A DNA stretch of 64,000 bases from Pseudomonadota bacterium. Lineage in GTDB: Bacteria > Pseudomonadota > Gammaproteobacteria > Burkholderiales > Rhodocyclaceae. Both the position numbers and the translations under genes were made by a program. Positions within the stretch are counted from its first letter, which is position 1. Every line of letters begins with the position of its first letter. This document shows positions 7,653-18,440 of this stretch, piece by piece. The notes beneath the pieces are model-generated. The model saw nothing but the letters and a program-made list of their open reading frames with translations. It searched no databases and had not been told where the DNA came from. The stretch spans positions 1 to 64,000 of the forward strand of contig JAFEDI010000146.1 of NCBI GenBank assembly GCA_018241725.1, written 5' to 3'.

Positions 7653-10337
7653 CTATTCGGGAACGCTGACGGTACCGTCGCTGTAGCTGATCGCATCCGC
7701 TGCGGCGGGACTAGCAGCGATCGGCGGAACGTTGCTGCCCGTCAGCGCTGGTGCGGCACCCGGCGTACCTCCCCGTGGCGTGGTACGGATGAGCTGGGAC
7801 GGAGGAAGCGGCGCGCCGGTCTTCAGATGGGCATACATCAAGTCCATTGCCCGGTTGAAATACACATGCAGCGGTACCAAGCGGGAGTCGTAGCCCGGCA
7901 GCAGCGCATTGTCGATGAAGGTGTCGAAGTGCTGTGCATTGGTAACTTCGTAATAACGCAGCTGGCTCTTGCTGCCATCGAGCTTCTGGCTGGCTCCGAA
8001 ATAGGCGCGAGCGGCGTGATTCACCGGGATCAGCGTGTCCGAGCGGCCGGCGACGATGACCGTCGGCTTGCCGCCCAGTGCGCCGGAGGCCTGGACTTCG
8101 GCAATACCCTGCTTGATGCGTTCGGACTGTGCGAGTTGTGTACCGCTGAGCTTGGCACCGCTGACCGGATCGACGCCGGTGGCCAGCGCCCGGGCGCATA
8201 GCGCACCGTCCAGTGCGCCGTCCGCGAGGCCCGTGGACGGTGAAATCGCCAGCACGTCGCGCAACGCGCCACCGCTGGCATCGTTGTAAACCAGGTTGAT
8301 GCCGCCTGTCGGTGGCACGCCGTTGCCACTGGCAAAGATGCCGGCCTGGACGAGCGGATTGGTGGCCGTCACCTTCCCCAGGTCCGTGCCCGCGGTGACT
8401 GTGGTCGCGAAGCTGAAGCCGCAGACATTGTCGGCGACGCTAAAACGCCCGTAGGCGTTCAGGTAGGTGACCACGATCGAGGTGGTGGCGAAGGCATGGT
8501 GGGATGCCTGGTAGAGGTCGTGTTCGGTGCTCCAACCGTAGGCGTGCAGCTTCTGCATCGCTTCGTCGGCCTGTTCCTGCAAGGTCGCGCCGGTGAGCAG
8601 CCCCTTGGCCTTGAGCGCGGTACAGCGGTTGGCGCCGTAGGCGGCGACGAAGGCGACGCCCGGCGATCCATTGGCCATGCTTGGCGAGAGGGCCGCGCAG
8701 GGCTGGTACAGGTTGGCGTAAGTGAAGTAGTCGAGCAGCGGCTTGCCGATGGTGGCAACGGTGTTGCTGCCTTGCTTGATGGACAGCCCGCTGACGTCCT
8801 TCGGCTGGATCTGCGGTTCGCCGACCGCGACGCCGTCGATCAGGCCGAGCGTGTCCTGTTCCGCGGCCAGTAGGGCAGCGCCGCCGCCGTTGGAGACGGA
8901 GGACGCGAGTACCAGCGTATTGGCTGGCCGGATGGTGCGGCGTTTCTTGCCATTGGTGTCTGCAACTCCGTACTTCTCGTTGAGTACGTAGAAGGCGAAG
9001 CCGATCGCATCAAGGGTATTGCGACCCCAGTCTTTTTCCGGGTTCTGCTGGGAGTGGGCGTGTTTGTAGGCGACGCGGTTCGGAAAGACCTGATTGAAGG
9101 CGTCGAGGGCGTTCTTGCTGAGGTTGGCGGCGAACAAGGCTCTCTTGCCGGCCGCGGCAGCGGTGACGACGGTGCCATCGATGAGATTGACGGTATCCGC
9201 CGTCAGGTCGTGCATGCCGTTGCCGCTGCCCTTGTCGGTGTAGGCCACTGCGCAGCCATGCTTCAGCCCCCATTCTCCGGCGGTGCCGATGGCCCCATAG
9301 ATGCCGCGGGAGCCCGACGACGTGGCGGTGACGATGCACGGATTGGCGCTGTCGAAACTGTCCGGCACCTGGACCATCAGCGTCACCTTGCGCTTGCCGC
9401 TCATGTCGCCGGCGTAGGCAATGGCCTCGAGACCGCTGATTTTGCCTTCGCCGAGGGTGTCGCTGCCGTGGATGTCGATGTTCGGCCCGAACAGGGTGCC
9501 GTAGCCGCCGGTGCTCTTGTTGGCGTCGACCAGTGCCCGGTAGTTGTTGTAGATGGCGTTGCGGCGCAGCTCCGCCGCGGTGGGGGTGGCCGGATTGGCA
9601 TACAGCGGGGCGGTCGCGCTGCCGAGCCCCGACTTGCCGAGGCCCGCGGTGAGCAGATCGTCCGTGTTGCCGTCGTAGGTGTGGGTGGTATAGGTGTCGG
9701 CCCATACGCGCTCTGGCAGCACATTGTAGGTGACGAAGCCGCTGCCGCCCGGCTGGAGATCGACGAGAGTCAGGAGGCGATCGGTCTCGTCGCCGTCCGT
9801 GTCGGCCGTGCCCGGCGTGAAGCGGGCGCTGCGCAGGCTTTCGGGGCGTTTGCCGAGTTCTGCTTGCAGCGCGTCGAGGAGCTTGCTGTCGGCGTTGGCG
9901 ACGGCACTGCCGCTGACATCCTTGAAGCTGCCCGAGGTGAAGGCGGCCTGCAGGGCATTGTTCGAGTCGGCGCCGAGCGCCAGCAGCGCAATACTGTTGG
10001 TCGCGTTGTTGATGTTGGCGGGTTTGCCGGCGTCGTCGACGGCGACCAGGGCGTGCCAGATGCCTTTGCTGCCGGTAATCTGAAGCATGAAGGGGTAGCT
10101 CAGGCCGGTGATGTCAATGCTGAAATTGCCGTTGGCGTCGGTGGTGGCCTTGCGGGTTGTTCCGTTGGCGTCCTTGAGACTAACGGTCTGGTTGGGGATC
10201 GCGAGACCTTCGGCGGCAAAGCCGTTGAGGTTTGTCGTGCTGCTACCTTTGCCGCTACTACCGCCGCCGCAGGCGGTCAGGACCAGAGCGCCGCTGAGTG
10301 CGAGGGCAAGGGCTGACTGACGTATAGGGTATGTCAT
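7653..10337 (-). CDS. D-(-)-3-hydroxybutyrate oligomer hydrolase, lipoprotein
   Basis: This enzyme cleaves 3-hydroxybutyrate oligomers released from polyhydroxybutyrate. The product is 894 aa, starting behind AGGAGGA. It begins with a lipoprotein signal (LTAC, acylated Cys23, then a Gly-rich linker). Residues of about 30-170 form an extra N-terminal part resembling a carboxypeptidase-regulatory-like beta domain, so the protein is longer than the roughly 700-aa relatives known to me. The family body follows: the DDLLTAGLGKSGL segment and a lipase-like SNGGG nucleophile elbow (Ser482). With the phasin at 16449-17012 it points to PHB storage. The substrate is inferred from the family. Confidence 0.85.
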   Translation of the reverse strand: MTYPIRQSALALALSGALVLTACGGGSSGKGSSTTNLNGFAAEGLAIPNQTVSLKDANGTTRKATTDANGNFSIDITGLSYPFMLQITGSKGIWHALVAVDDAGKPANINNATNSIALLALGADSNNALQAAFTSGSFKDVSGSAVANADSKLLDALQAELGKRPESLRSARFTPGTADTDGDETDRLLTLVDLQPGGSGFVTYNVLPERVWADTYTTHTYDGNTDDLLTAGLGKSGLGSATAPLYANPATPTAAELRRNAIYNNYRALVDANKSTGGYGTLFGPNIDIHGSDTLGEGKISGLEAIAYAGDMSGKRKVTLMVQVPDSFDSANPCIVTATSSGSRGIYGAIGTAGEWGLKHGCAVAYTDKGSGNGMHDLTADTVNLIDGTVVTAAAAGKRALFAANLSKNALDAFNQVFPNRVAYKHAHSQQNPEKDWGRNTLDAIGFAFYVLNEKYGVADTNGKKRRTIRPANTLVLASSVSNGGGAALLAAEQDTLGLIDGVAVGEPQIQPKDVSGLSIKQGSNTVATIGKPLLDYFTYANLYQPCAALSPSMANGSPGVAFVAAYGANRCTALKAKGLLTGATLQEQADEAMQKLHAYGWSTEHDLYQASHHAFATTSIVVTYLNAYGRFSVADNVCGFSFATTVTAGTDLGKVTATNPLVQAGIFASGNGVPPTGGINLVYNDASGGALRDVLAISPSTGLADGALDGALCARALATGVDPVSGAKLSGTQLAQSERIKQGIAEVQASGALGGKPTVIVAGRSDTLIPVNHAARAYFGASQKLDGSKSQLRYYEVTNAQHFDTFIDNALLPGYDSRLVPLHVYFNRAMDLMYAHLKTGAPLPPSQLIRTTPRGGTPGAAPALTGSNVPPIAASPAAADAISYSDGTVSVPE

Positions 10338-10460
10338 GTGTCTCCTCCTTGTTATGTTGTATGAAAGTCCGAAAGAAGCTTCCATACTCATATTGGTTGG
10401 CGAGGGCTACGGATGACACTGGGGTTTACGCCAATCGGCAGGTGTTTGTTTATTGGGCGT

Positions 10461-12242
10461 TCAGGGCGCTGGGTGGGGGGCGGTGGCTGGCGCCGGTGAG
10501 GCGAAGATGTTGCAGAAGCGCAGTTCCTGCGGATAGGGGTAGAAGTCCTCCACGTAGCCGTTGCGGATCTTGTCCTGGGCGTCCTGCCAGAAGGCCGGGT
10601 CAAGCAGCCTGCGGTGGTGCTTGAGGAAGGCCTTGCGGATCTTCGGCTGGCCGAGCAGAAAGGTGGCGAACTCTTCCGGGAAGATGTCCCGCGGACCCGC
10701 GCTATACCAAGGCTCGCCGGACATCTCCATCTCTTCGTTGGGGGCGGGCGGGATCTTGCGGAAGTTGCAGTCCGTCATGTATTCGATCTCGTCGTAGTCG
10801 TAGAAGACCACGCGTCCGTAGCGAGTGATGCCGAAGTTCTTCCACAGCATGTCGCCGGGGAAGATGTTGGCGATGGCCAGTTCGCTGATGGCCTGGCCGT
10901 ATTCCCGCACGGCTTCGTCGATCTGCTCGTCCGTGGCCTTGCTCAGGTGGATGTTGAGCGGTGTCATGCGGCGTTCGATGTAGAGGTGCTTGATGACCAG
11001 GGTGTCGCCGTCCTCCTCGATGACTGACGGGGCGAGTTTCTTGAGCTGCTGGACCAGGTCCGGGTGGAAGCGGCTGCGCGGCAGGCCGACGTTGGAGAAT
11101 TCGAGGGTGTCGGCCATCCGCCCGACGCGGTCCACCTGGCGGACCAGCAGGTATTTGCGCTTCACTGTGGCCCGGTCCATGTTCTTGGAACTGCCAAACA
11201 CGTCCTTGATGATCTTGAAGACGTAGGGGTAGGACGGAAGCGTGAACACCAGCATGACCAGGCCGCGGATGCCCGGCGCCTCGATGAAGTGATCGTTGGA
11301 GTGGCGCAGATGGGCGATGAGGTCGCGGAAGAAGATCGTCTTGCCCTGCTTTCCCAGGCCCAGCATGGTGTACAGCTCGGAGCGCGGCTTGTTGGGCATG
11401 ATGCTGCGCAGGAACTGCACGTAGCCGGACGGTACCTCCATGTCCACCAGGAAGTAGGCGCGCGACAGGGAGAACAGCAGCGAGATCCGCCAGGTGTCGA
11501 GCAGGATGGTGTCCAGGTACAGCTTGCCGGACTGGCCGTGGCGCACGGCGATCACGAAGGGGTATTCCTGGTAGCCGTTGATGGCCTTGCCGATGATATA
11601 GGCGGTCTTGTTGCGATAGAAGGCCGAGTACAGCACCTGAATCTGGCAGTTCACCTCCATCCTGGGCCATTCGCCGATGTATTGCTCGACGGTGCGCATC
11701 ACGTAGTCCACGTCGCGGTCGAGGTCCTCAAAGGGGCGCTGCCAGTCGAAGTCCTCGACGATCCGGCAGATGGTGGCGCGCAGCCCTTCATCCTGGGGGT
11801 AGTAGCTGGAGTAGGTGGGGGGGAAGGACTCGATGTAGTCCGTCGAGATGGCTGGGCGGGCGAAGATGTAGTCGTTGTTGAAGTAGTCCCGGTGCAGGAT
11901 CTTGGTGGTCACCGAGTTGAAGAAGGTCTCTGCCAGCTCGGGCTGCTTGTGTTTGATGAGCAGGCCGATGAAGTACAGTTTGACCGCCTGCCAGGTGGCG
12001 TCGTCGATGGATTCGGCGTCGAATTCCTCGTGCAAGCGGAGCACGGCTTCGTTCACGCGGTCATCGTAGAACTGAACGCGCTCCCGCACGGCGGACAACT
12101 GGTCCTTCCAGTCGGCTGCTTCGTAGCTTTCCTTGGCGCGCCGGGAGGTTTCGCGAAAAATCCGGTAGTGCTTGTTGAAGCCCTCGATCATCGCCTGCGC
12201 GATGGCCTGGGCGACCGGGTTCTCGGTGCTGTGGGTCTCCAT
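10461..12242 (-). CDS. aceK: Isocitrate dehydrogenase kinase/phosphatase
   Basis: AceK phosphorylates and dephosphorylates Icd on an active-site serine, switching carbon between the TCA cycle and the glyoxylate bypass. The 593-aa length is typical. Recognisable segments are EFFNSVTTKI-like and HRDYFNN near the N-terminus, the ATP-loop region, and the C-terminal kinase core (ANIFPGDMLWKNFG, VVFYDYDEI). A strong AGGAGAGGAA site fixes the start. It is divergent from its own substrate gene icd rather than in an aceBAK operon, and no aceA or aceB is in this window. Confidence 0.96.
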   Translation of the reverse strand: METHSTENPVAQAIAQAMIEGFNKHYRIFRETSRRAKESYEAADWKDQLSAVRERVQFYDDRVNEAVLRLHEEFDAESIDDATWQAVKLYFIGLLIKHKQPELAETFFNSVTTKILHRDYFNNDYIFARPAISTDYIESFPPTYSSYYPQDEGLRATICRIVEDFDWQRPFEDLDRDVDYVMRTVEQYIGEWPRMEVNCQIQVLYSAFYRNKTAYIIGKAINGYQEYPFVIAVRHGQSGKLYLDTILLDTWRISLLFSLSRAYFLVDMEVPSGYVQFLRSIMPNKPRSELYTMLGLGKQGKTIFFRDLIAHLRHSNDHFIEAPGIRGLVMLVFTLPSYPYVFKIIKDVFGSSKNMDRATVKRKYLLVRQVDRVGRMADTLEFSNVGLPRSRFHPDLVQQLKKLAPSVIEEDGDTLVIKHLYIERRMTPLNIHLSKATDEQIDEAVREYGQAISELAIANIFPGDMLWKNFGITRYGRVVFYDYDEIEYMTDCNFRKIPPAPNEEMEMSGEPWYSAGPRDIFPEEFATFLLGQPKIRKAFLKHHRRLLDPAFWQDAQDKIRNGYVEDFYPYPQELRFCNIFASPAPATAPHPAP

Positions 12243-12600
12243 TCTTCCTCTCCTGGCATGCAGGGATTCCGGCAGTGAGCGCACGTGTGTGCATGCCGGA
12301 CTAGACGGATTGCCGAGTCTAGCACCGCAGTCCGGTGACCGCGAACGCGGCGGAGAAGGGCGCGCAGCAACGGTCTTCAATAGAATGCCGGACGCTTCTA
12401 GCGGGCCTGTATTTCGGCCATAATCGTTGCACTTTGCTGCGGCCTGGAGGAGGGCCGGGCGGGGTAGACAGTGGATCGGCGGCCACGGGCGGGCTCCGTG
12501 CTGCACGTCTCCGAGAACCAGAAAGCCGCGCGTGGCGAAAGCCGTGACCCGACCGATTCACCCACACATCCGCAACACAATTCGAGTTGAGGGGGTTGGA
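12243..12600. other. Divergent aceK-icd control region
   Basis: 358 bp that should hold promoters in both directions. CATAAT near 12419 could be a -10 for icd, but I cannot pair it with a good -35. The reading frame stays open upstream of icd from about 12427, but without a ribosome-binding site or family similarity. Confidence 0.5.
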
Positions 12601-13845
<1,245 letters not shown>

Positions 13846-13883
13846 TGTCGGGGCGGTGGCGCAAGGCCGCCCGCGCCTAAAAG

Positions 13884-13915
13884 AAAAAGCCCTCTCGTAG
13901 TCGAGAGGGCTTTTT
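13884..13915. terminator. Bidirectional terminator between icd and the monomeric IDH gene
   Basis: AAAAAGCCCTCTCG (13884-13897) pairs perfectly with 13902-13915 around a TAGT loop, with T5 or A5 on each side. It serves both convergent genes. Confidence 0.92.
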
Positions 13916-13957
13916 GCTATCGCGCCAGCCCGCCTTGTGGGCGGGGGCTTGTCAGTC

Positions 13958-16195
13958 TCAGGCGCCGAAGGACTTCAGCGCAGCGTTCAGCGTGGGGCTG
14001 GGACGCATGATGGCCTTGCACTTCTCGGGATCGGCCTTGTAGTAACCGCCGATGTCCGCGGGCTTGCCCTGGACGGTCTTCAGCTCGGCAACGATGTGGT
14101 CTTCGTTGTCGGCCAGGGTCTTGGCCAGCGGGGCGAAGTGAGCAGCCAGTTCGGCATCCTCGGTCTGGGCAGCCAGTTCCTGGGCCCAATAGGTGGCCAG
14201 ATAGAACTGGGAGCCGCGGTTGTCGAGCTCACCGGTCTTCGGCGACGGCGACTTGCGGTTGTCGAGCAACTTGCCTGTGGCTGCGTCGAGGGTCTTGGCG
14301 AGCAGGACGGCACGCTTGTTGCCGGTCTTGATACCGAGATCTTCCAGCGACACGGCGAGGGCCAGGAATTCACCCAGAGAATCCCAGCGCAGGTGGTTTT
14401 CTTCGGTGAGCTGCTGGACGTGCTTCGGCGCGGAGCCGCCGGCACCGGTTTCGTACATGCCGCCGCCGGCCATCAGCGGAACGATGGACAGCATCTTGGC
14501 GGAGGTGCCCAGTTCCATGATCGGGAACAGGTCGGTGAGGTAGTCGCGCAGGATATTGCCGGTCACCGAGATGGTGTCGAGGCCACGGATCACGCGCTCC
14601 AGGGTGTAACGCATGGCGCGGACCTGGGACATGATGTGGATCTCGAGGCCGGTGGTGTCGTGATCCTTCAGGTAGGTTTGAACCTTCTTGATCAGTTCGG
14701 CTTCATGCGGACGATAGGGGTCGAGCCAGAAGACCGCCGGGGTGTTGGAGTTGCGGGCACGGGTGACGGCCAGCTTGACCCAGTCACGGATCGGAGCGTC
14801 CTTGACCTGGCACATGCGCCAGATGTCGCCGGCCTCCACGTTCTGGGTCAGCAACACTTCGCCGGAGTCGATATCGACAATATTGGCGATGCCGTCTTCG
14901 GGAATCTCGAAAGTCTTGTCGTGGGAGCCGTATTCCTCAGCCTTCTGGGCCATCAGACCGACGTTCGGCACGGTACCCATGGTTTTCGGGTCGAAGTTGC
15001 CGTTGGTCTTACAGAAGTTGATCATCTCCTGGTAGATGCGGGCGAAGGTCGATTCCGGCATTACGCACTTGCTGTCGTATTGCTTGCCGTCTGCGCCCCA
15101 CATCTTGCCGCCTTGGCGGATCATCGCCGGCATGGAGGCATCCACGATGATGTCGTTCGGGGAGTGGAAATTGGTGATGCCCTTGGCGGAGTCCACCATG
15201 GCCAGCTTCGGACGGTGCTCCTGGCAGGCGTGCAGGTCGCGGATGATTTCGTCGCGCTTGGATTCCGGCAGGGTTTTGATCTTCTCGTAGAGGTCGACCA
15301 TGCCGTTATTGACGTTGATGCCCAGTTCGTTGAACAGGGCTTCATGCTTTTCGAAGGCTTCCTTGTAGAAAATCTTGACGCAGTGGCCGAAGACGATGGG
15401 GTGCGAAACTTTCATCATCGTGGCCTTCACGTGCAGGGAGAACAGGATGCCGGCTTCGCGGCAGTCTTCCAGTTCCTTCTCGTAGAAGTCGCACAGGGCC
15501 TTTTTGCTCATGAACATGGAGTCGATGATCTCGCCTTCCAGCAGAGCAAGCTTCGGCTTCAGCACGGTGATCTTGCCGCCAGCGGCGATCAGTTCCATGC
15601 GCACGTTGCGGGCCTTGTCCAGGGTCAGGGACTTTTCACCGTGGTAGAAGTCGCCGTGGTGCATGTGGGACACGTGGGTCCGCGACCAGGGCTTCCACTC
15701 GCCCATGGAGTGGGGGTTCTTGCGGGCGTAGTTCTTGACGGCGAGCGGGGCGCGGCGGTCGGAGTTGCCTTCGCGCAGCACGGGGTTCACCGCGGAGCCC
15801 AGGCACTTGCCATAGCGGGCGGCGATGGCTTTCTCTTCTTCGGTGGTCGGGTTTTCCGGATAGTCGGGGATGGCGTAGCCCTTGGACTGCAGCTCCTTGA
15901 TACAGGCCTTCAGCTGGGCCACGGACGCGCTGATGTTGGGCAACTTGATGATGTTGGCGTCCGGCTCGAGGGTCTTCTTGCCCAGCTCGGCGAGAGTATT
16001 GGGGACGCGCTGCTCGGGGGCCAGGTTCTCGGGGAATTCAGCAAGGACACGGGCGGATACGGAAATGTCGGCCTTCTCGATTTCAATCCCCGCCGGGCTG
16101 GTGAAGGTCCGGATGATGGGGAGAAAAGCGCAGGTGGCGAGGAGCGGCGCCTCGTCAGTCAGCGTGTAGATGATCTTCGATTGTCCAGTGCTCAT
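13958..16195 (-). CDS. Isocitrate dehydrogenase [NADP], monomeric type
   Basis: The 745-aa product is a full-length monomeric NADP isocitrate dehydrogenase, a family unrelated in sequence to icd except for catalytic residues. It starts [17 protein letters not shown] and has the characteristic segments [30 protein letters not shown] and [24 protein letters not shown] precedes the ATG. It catalyses the same reaction as the neighbouring icd product but lacks the AceK target loop, so it should not respond to AceK. It ends in the shared terminator. Confidence 0.97.
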   Translation of the reverse strand: MSTGQSKIIYTLTDEAPLLATCAFLPIIRTFTSPAGIEIEKADISVSARVLAEFPENLAPEQRVPNTLAELGKKTLEPDANIIKLPNISASVAQLKACIKELQSKGYAIPDYPENPTTEEEKAIAARYGKCLGSAVNPVLREGNSDRRAPLAVKNYARKNPHSMGEWKPWSRTHVSHMHHGDFYHGEKSLTLDKARNVRMELIAAGGKITVLKPKLALLEGEIIDSMFMSKKALCDFYEKELEDCREAGILFSLHVKATMMKVSHPIVFGHCVKIFYKEAFEKHEALFNELGINVNNGMVDLYEKIKTLPESKRDEIIRDLHACQEHRPKLAMVDSAKGITNFHSPNDIIVDASMPAMIRQGGKMWGADGKQYDSKCVMPESTFARIYQEMINFCKTNGNFDPKTMGTVPNVGLMAQKAEEYGSHDKTFEIPEDGIANIVDIDSGEVLLTQNVEAGDIWRMCQVKDAPIRDWVKLAVTRARNSNTPAVFWLDPYRPHEAELIKKVQTYLKDHDTTGLEIHIMSQVRAMRYTLERVIRGLDTISVTGNILRDYLTDLFPIMELGTSAKMLSIVPLMAGGGMYETGAGGSAPKHVQQLTEENHLRWDSLGEFLALAVSLEDLGIKTGNKRAVLLAKTLDAATGKLLDNRKSPSPKTGELDNRGSQFYLATYWAQELAAQTEDAELAAHFAPLAKTLADNEDHIVAELKTVQGKPADIGGYYKADPEKCKAIMRPSPTLNAALKSFGA

Positions 16196-16372
16196 TCTGT
16201 GTCTTCCCTCTTGCGAATTTTGATTTTGAGCGTCACGACAGTGACGGTGCGGGCCGCGTAGCCCCCCCGGTGTGTCCTTTCAGGCACGCCTTCCAAAATA
16301 GCATGGTTCCCGATTCATTGCACCGGTCGGAATGTCTTCCCGGCATCCGAAATGAAGGGTTGCGAGACGGAA

Positions 16373-16405
16373 AAAAGCCCGCCCTGCAACGCAGGGCGGG
16401 CTTTT
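16373..16405. terminator. Terminator of the phasin gene
   Basis: A 15-bp stem AAAAGCCCGCCCTGC (16373-16387) with 16391-16405 and a 3-nt loop is flanked by A and T runs. It ends phasin transcription on the minus strand. Confidence 0.88.
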
Positions 16406-16448
16406 CAACCAGGCTCGGAGGCCGGGGCCTCTCAGCTTGGTTCGTGGC

Positions 16449-17012
16449 TTAGGCAGCCTTCTTGGAGGAAGCCTTGGCCGGGGTGGAGGCGCTGACGGCC
16501 TTCACCGTGGCGCTGGTGGCAGCGGCAACGTTGGCTTCGGCGATCTCGGCGACTTGCTTGGCGGCCTTGGTCACGCTGTCGTAAGCGGAGTTGGCGGCAG
16601 CGATGGCGGACTTGACGGCAGCCACTGCGACGTCGGAACCCGCGGGAGCGGACTTGGCAGCCTTGTCGAGAGCGGCGGCGAAGTTCTTGTTGGCTTCAGC
16701 GACTTGGGCTTCGAACAGCTTGGACACTTCTTCCTGGGTCTGGGAAGCGATCTCGTAGATGCTGCGGGAGTAGGCGACAGCCTTTTCCACGACGGGCTGG
16801 GCCAGGGCGGATTGCAGGGCGATCAGTTCCTGCACGTCCTTGGCGGCCAGCAGGGACTTGGCGGAGGCCACGCTGTCTTCCAGCACAGCACGGGCGGTGT
16901 TCAGGTTCAGGGCAGCGATACGCTCGGCGCTGGCGAAGGCGGTGTTGGCCAGGGTCAGCAGGGTTTCGACATTGGCCTTGTTGGCGGCAACGATTTGCTC
17001 GGGGGTGCTCAT
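16449..17012 (-). CDS. phaP: Phasin family protein (PHA granule coat)
   Basis: Phasins coat polyhydroxyalkanoate granules and limit their size. The 187-aa alanine-rich helical protein has the family layout: MSTPEQIVAANKANVETLLTL at the start, a long amphipathic coiled region, and a Lys/Ala-rich tail ending SSKKAA. AAGGAG lies ideally before the ATG at 17012; an in-frame ATG further upstream lies within the leader. It has its own strong promoter with an operator-like palindrome at the transcription start, and its own terminator. Confidence 0.92.
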   Translation of the reverse strand: MSTPEQIVAANKANVETLLTLANTAFASAERIAALNLNTARAVLEDSVASAKSLLAAKDVQELIALQSALAQPVVEKAVAYSRSIYEIASQTQEEVSKLFEAQVAEANKNFAAALDKAAKSAPAGSDVAVAAVKSAIAAANSAYDSVTKAAKQVAEIAEANVAAATSATVKAVSASTPAKASSKKAA

Positions 17013-17079
17013 GACAATCTCCTTGAGTGAATGGATGAAATGCATTCTCGTCGGTCTTGCAATGCCCCTAGGTTGGTGC

Positions 17080-17124
17080 GTTGCAACATGAGGACCATTA
17101 TATTCACGTCGAAGGGGCTGTCAA
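17080..17124 (-). promoter_or_regulatory. Phasin promoter with operator-like palindrome
   Basis: TTGACA (17124-17119) and TATAAT (17102-17097) on the minus strand are 16 bp apart, near consensus. GTTGCAAC (17087-17080) is a palindrome just downstream of the -10, where a repressor would block initiation, and a half-similar TTGCAATGC lies at 17057-17065. PhaR repressors control phasin genes in PHB producers; assigning this site to PhaR is inference. Confidence 0.75.
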
Positions 17125-17273
17125 CATCTATTTGTTGCGCCGCACAAAAATCTTTATCTGCTTTTAATCTTATTGAAAGAAAAGAAAAATTTGAAAGTGT
17201 CGAGGCAATGTGAATAATCCCGGAGAGCCAGGGCTGGCGCGGCTGTCAGCCCTGGCGCATTGCGCCAGAACGC

Positions 17274-17822
17274 TTACGGAGCAGGGCTGGCTTCGCCCTT
17301 TTTCTTGGGCTGGATCGTGACCTGCACGCGGCCCTGCTGGCTGGGAATCGTGGTTGCGTTGGGGCCGTTGGTCACGACGTAGGTTTCGGTGACTCCGTTG
17401 TACTGGATGTACTGGCCACGGACTTCATCGTCGCCGTTCTTCACGTGGGCGCGCTGGAAGAACTGGGAGAGTTCGCTCCTGGCATCGTGTTCGATGCGCT
17501 CGCCTTCTCCGTCGACCCACTCGTTCTTGCCTTCCCGCTTCTGGCGGAAGCGGGCCAGGCCGCCTTCGCCGCCGGTGGCGATACCACGTTGGTAGCCTTC
17601 CATGTCCTGGCTGACGACCAGTTTGTCGCTGCGGATGGTCAGGGTGCCTTGGGTCAGCACCACGTGGCCTTCGAAGATGTGGATCTTGTTCTTGTCGTCC
17701 ACGGTGACCCGGTCGGCTTCAATGTTGACCGGCTTGCTGCGGTCGGCCTTTTCGGCAAAGACGAAGGAGGTGGAGAGGGCAAGGAGGGCGAGCAGCACAA
17801 ACTGCCGGTGTGTCTTATTCAT
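17274..17822 (-). CDS. lptA: Lipopolysaccharide transport periplasmic protein LptA
   Basis: LptA forms the periplasmic bridge carrying LPS from the inner-membrane LptBFGC complex to LptDE. The 182-aa precursor has a signal peptide (cleavage after VFA, near residue 23) and an OstA-type beta-jellyroll (PVNIEADRVTVDD, GHVVLTQGTL). The ATG overlaps the lptC stop (ATGA), so the two are coupled. lptB, which usually follows, is not here; the next gene is the phasin. Confidence 0.93.
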   Translation of the reverse strand: MNKTHRQFVLLALLALSTSFVFAEKADRSKPVNIEADRVTVDDKNKIHIFEGHVVLTQGTLTIRSDKLVVSQDMEGYQRGIATGGEGGLARFRQKREGKNEWVDGEGERIEHDARSELSQFFQRAHVKNGDDEVRGQYIQYNGVTETYVVTNGPNATTIPSQQGRVQVTIQPKKKGEASPAP

Positions 17823-18403
17823 GGCTTCGGCGTTGGAGTGGTGCGATAGAGAGTGCCGCGGACTTGGCCGTGCAGGCGGACCTCGCCGGCCACATTGTCG
17901 CTGTCCATGTGCTCAGCGGTGATCACCGTCTGGCCCTGGGTGAGCTTCACGGGTTTGTCGGCGCGCATCTTCTCGTCGTCCGGCCAGACCGTCATCTGGT
18001 CGGTGCGCAGGGTGGATTCGGGCTTGCCCTTGTAGGCAGCGCGGCGTAGCAGGACTTGGTCGGTCAGGACGACGGTCTCGCCGTCCTTGCTCACCGTCGC
18101 GAATTCGGATTCGATGCGTACCGGCTCGGGGCGGTTCAGGTAATCCAGGCGTGGCCGAACGAGTTCGGTGGACTCGTCGTCGCCGTAGTGGACCATGCGG
18201 TCGGCAACCAGCACGTACTGGACCTTGCCGGTCAGATCGAAGCGTCGCAGGGTCAGGTTCTCCGCCGAGAAGTCGGCTTCGTGGCGGCTCTTGTCCGTCT
18301 TGACTGTTTGCTCCTGCTGGGTGACCCGGTCCAGCCAGACGCTGACACCGGCCATGATGGTCAGGACGACGAGCGGGAAGAAGCTGTGGCTGCGTCGATT
18401 CAT
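17819..18403 (-). CDS. lptC: LPS export ABC transporter periplasmic protein LptC
   Basis: LptC passes LPS from LptBFG to LptA. The 194-aa protein has one N-terminal membrane anchor (about residues 8-24) and a periplasmic beta-jellyroll with DFSAENLTLRRFD-type strands. It overlaps lptA by 4 nt. It follows kdsD by 37 bp; in many betaproteobacteria kdsC lies in this gap. Confidence 0.92.
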   Translation of the reverse strand: MNRRSHSFFPLVVLTIMAGVSVWLDRVTQQEQTVKTDKSRHEADFSAENLTLRRFDLTGKVQYVLVADRMVHYGDDESTELVRPRLDYLNRPEPVRIESEFATVSKDGETVVLTDQVLLRRAAYKGKPESTLRTDQMTVWPDDEKMRADKPVKLTQGQTVITAEHMDSDNVAGEVRLHGQVRGTLYRTTPTPKP

Positions 18404-18440
18404 GGCCGGCTCGCGGGAATGGGGCGATGATGTCGCAACA

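Noticed and set aside
12427-12600. In-frame extension upstream of icd
   Set aside because: The extension does not match the family, and a ribosome-binding site lies just before the ATG at 12601.
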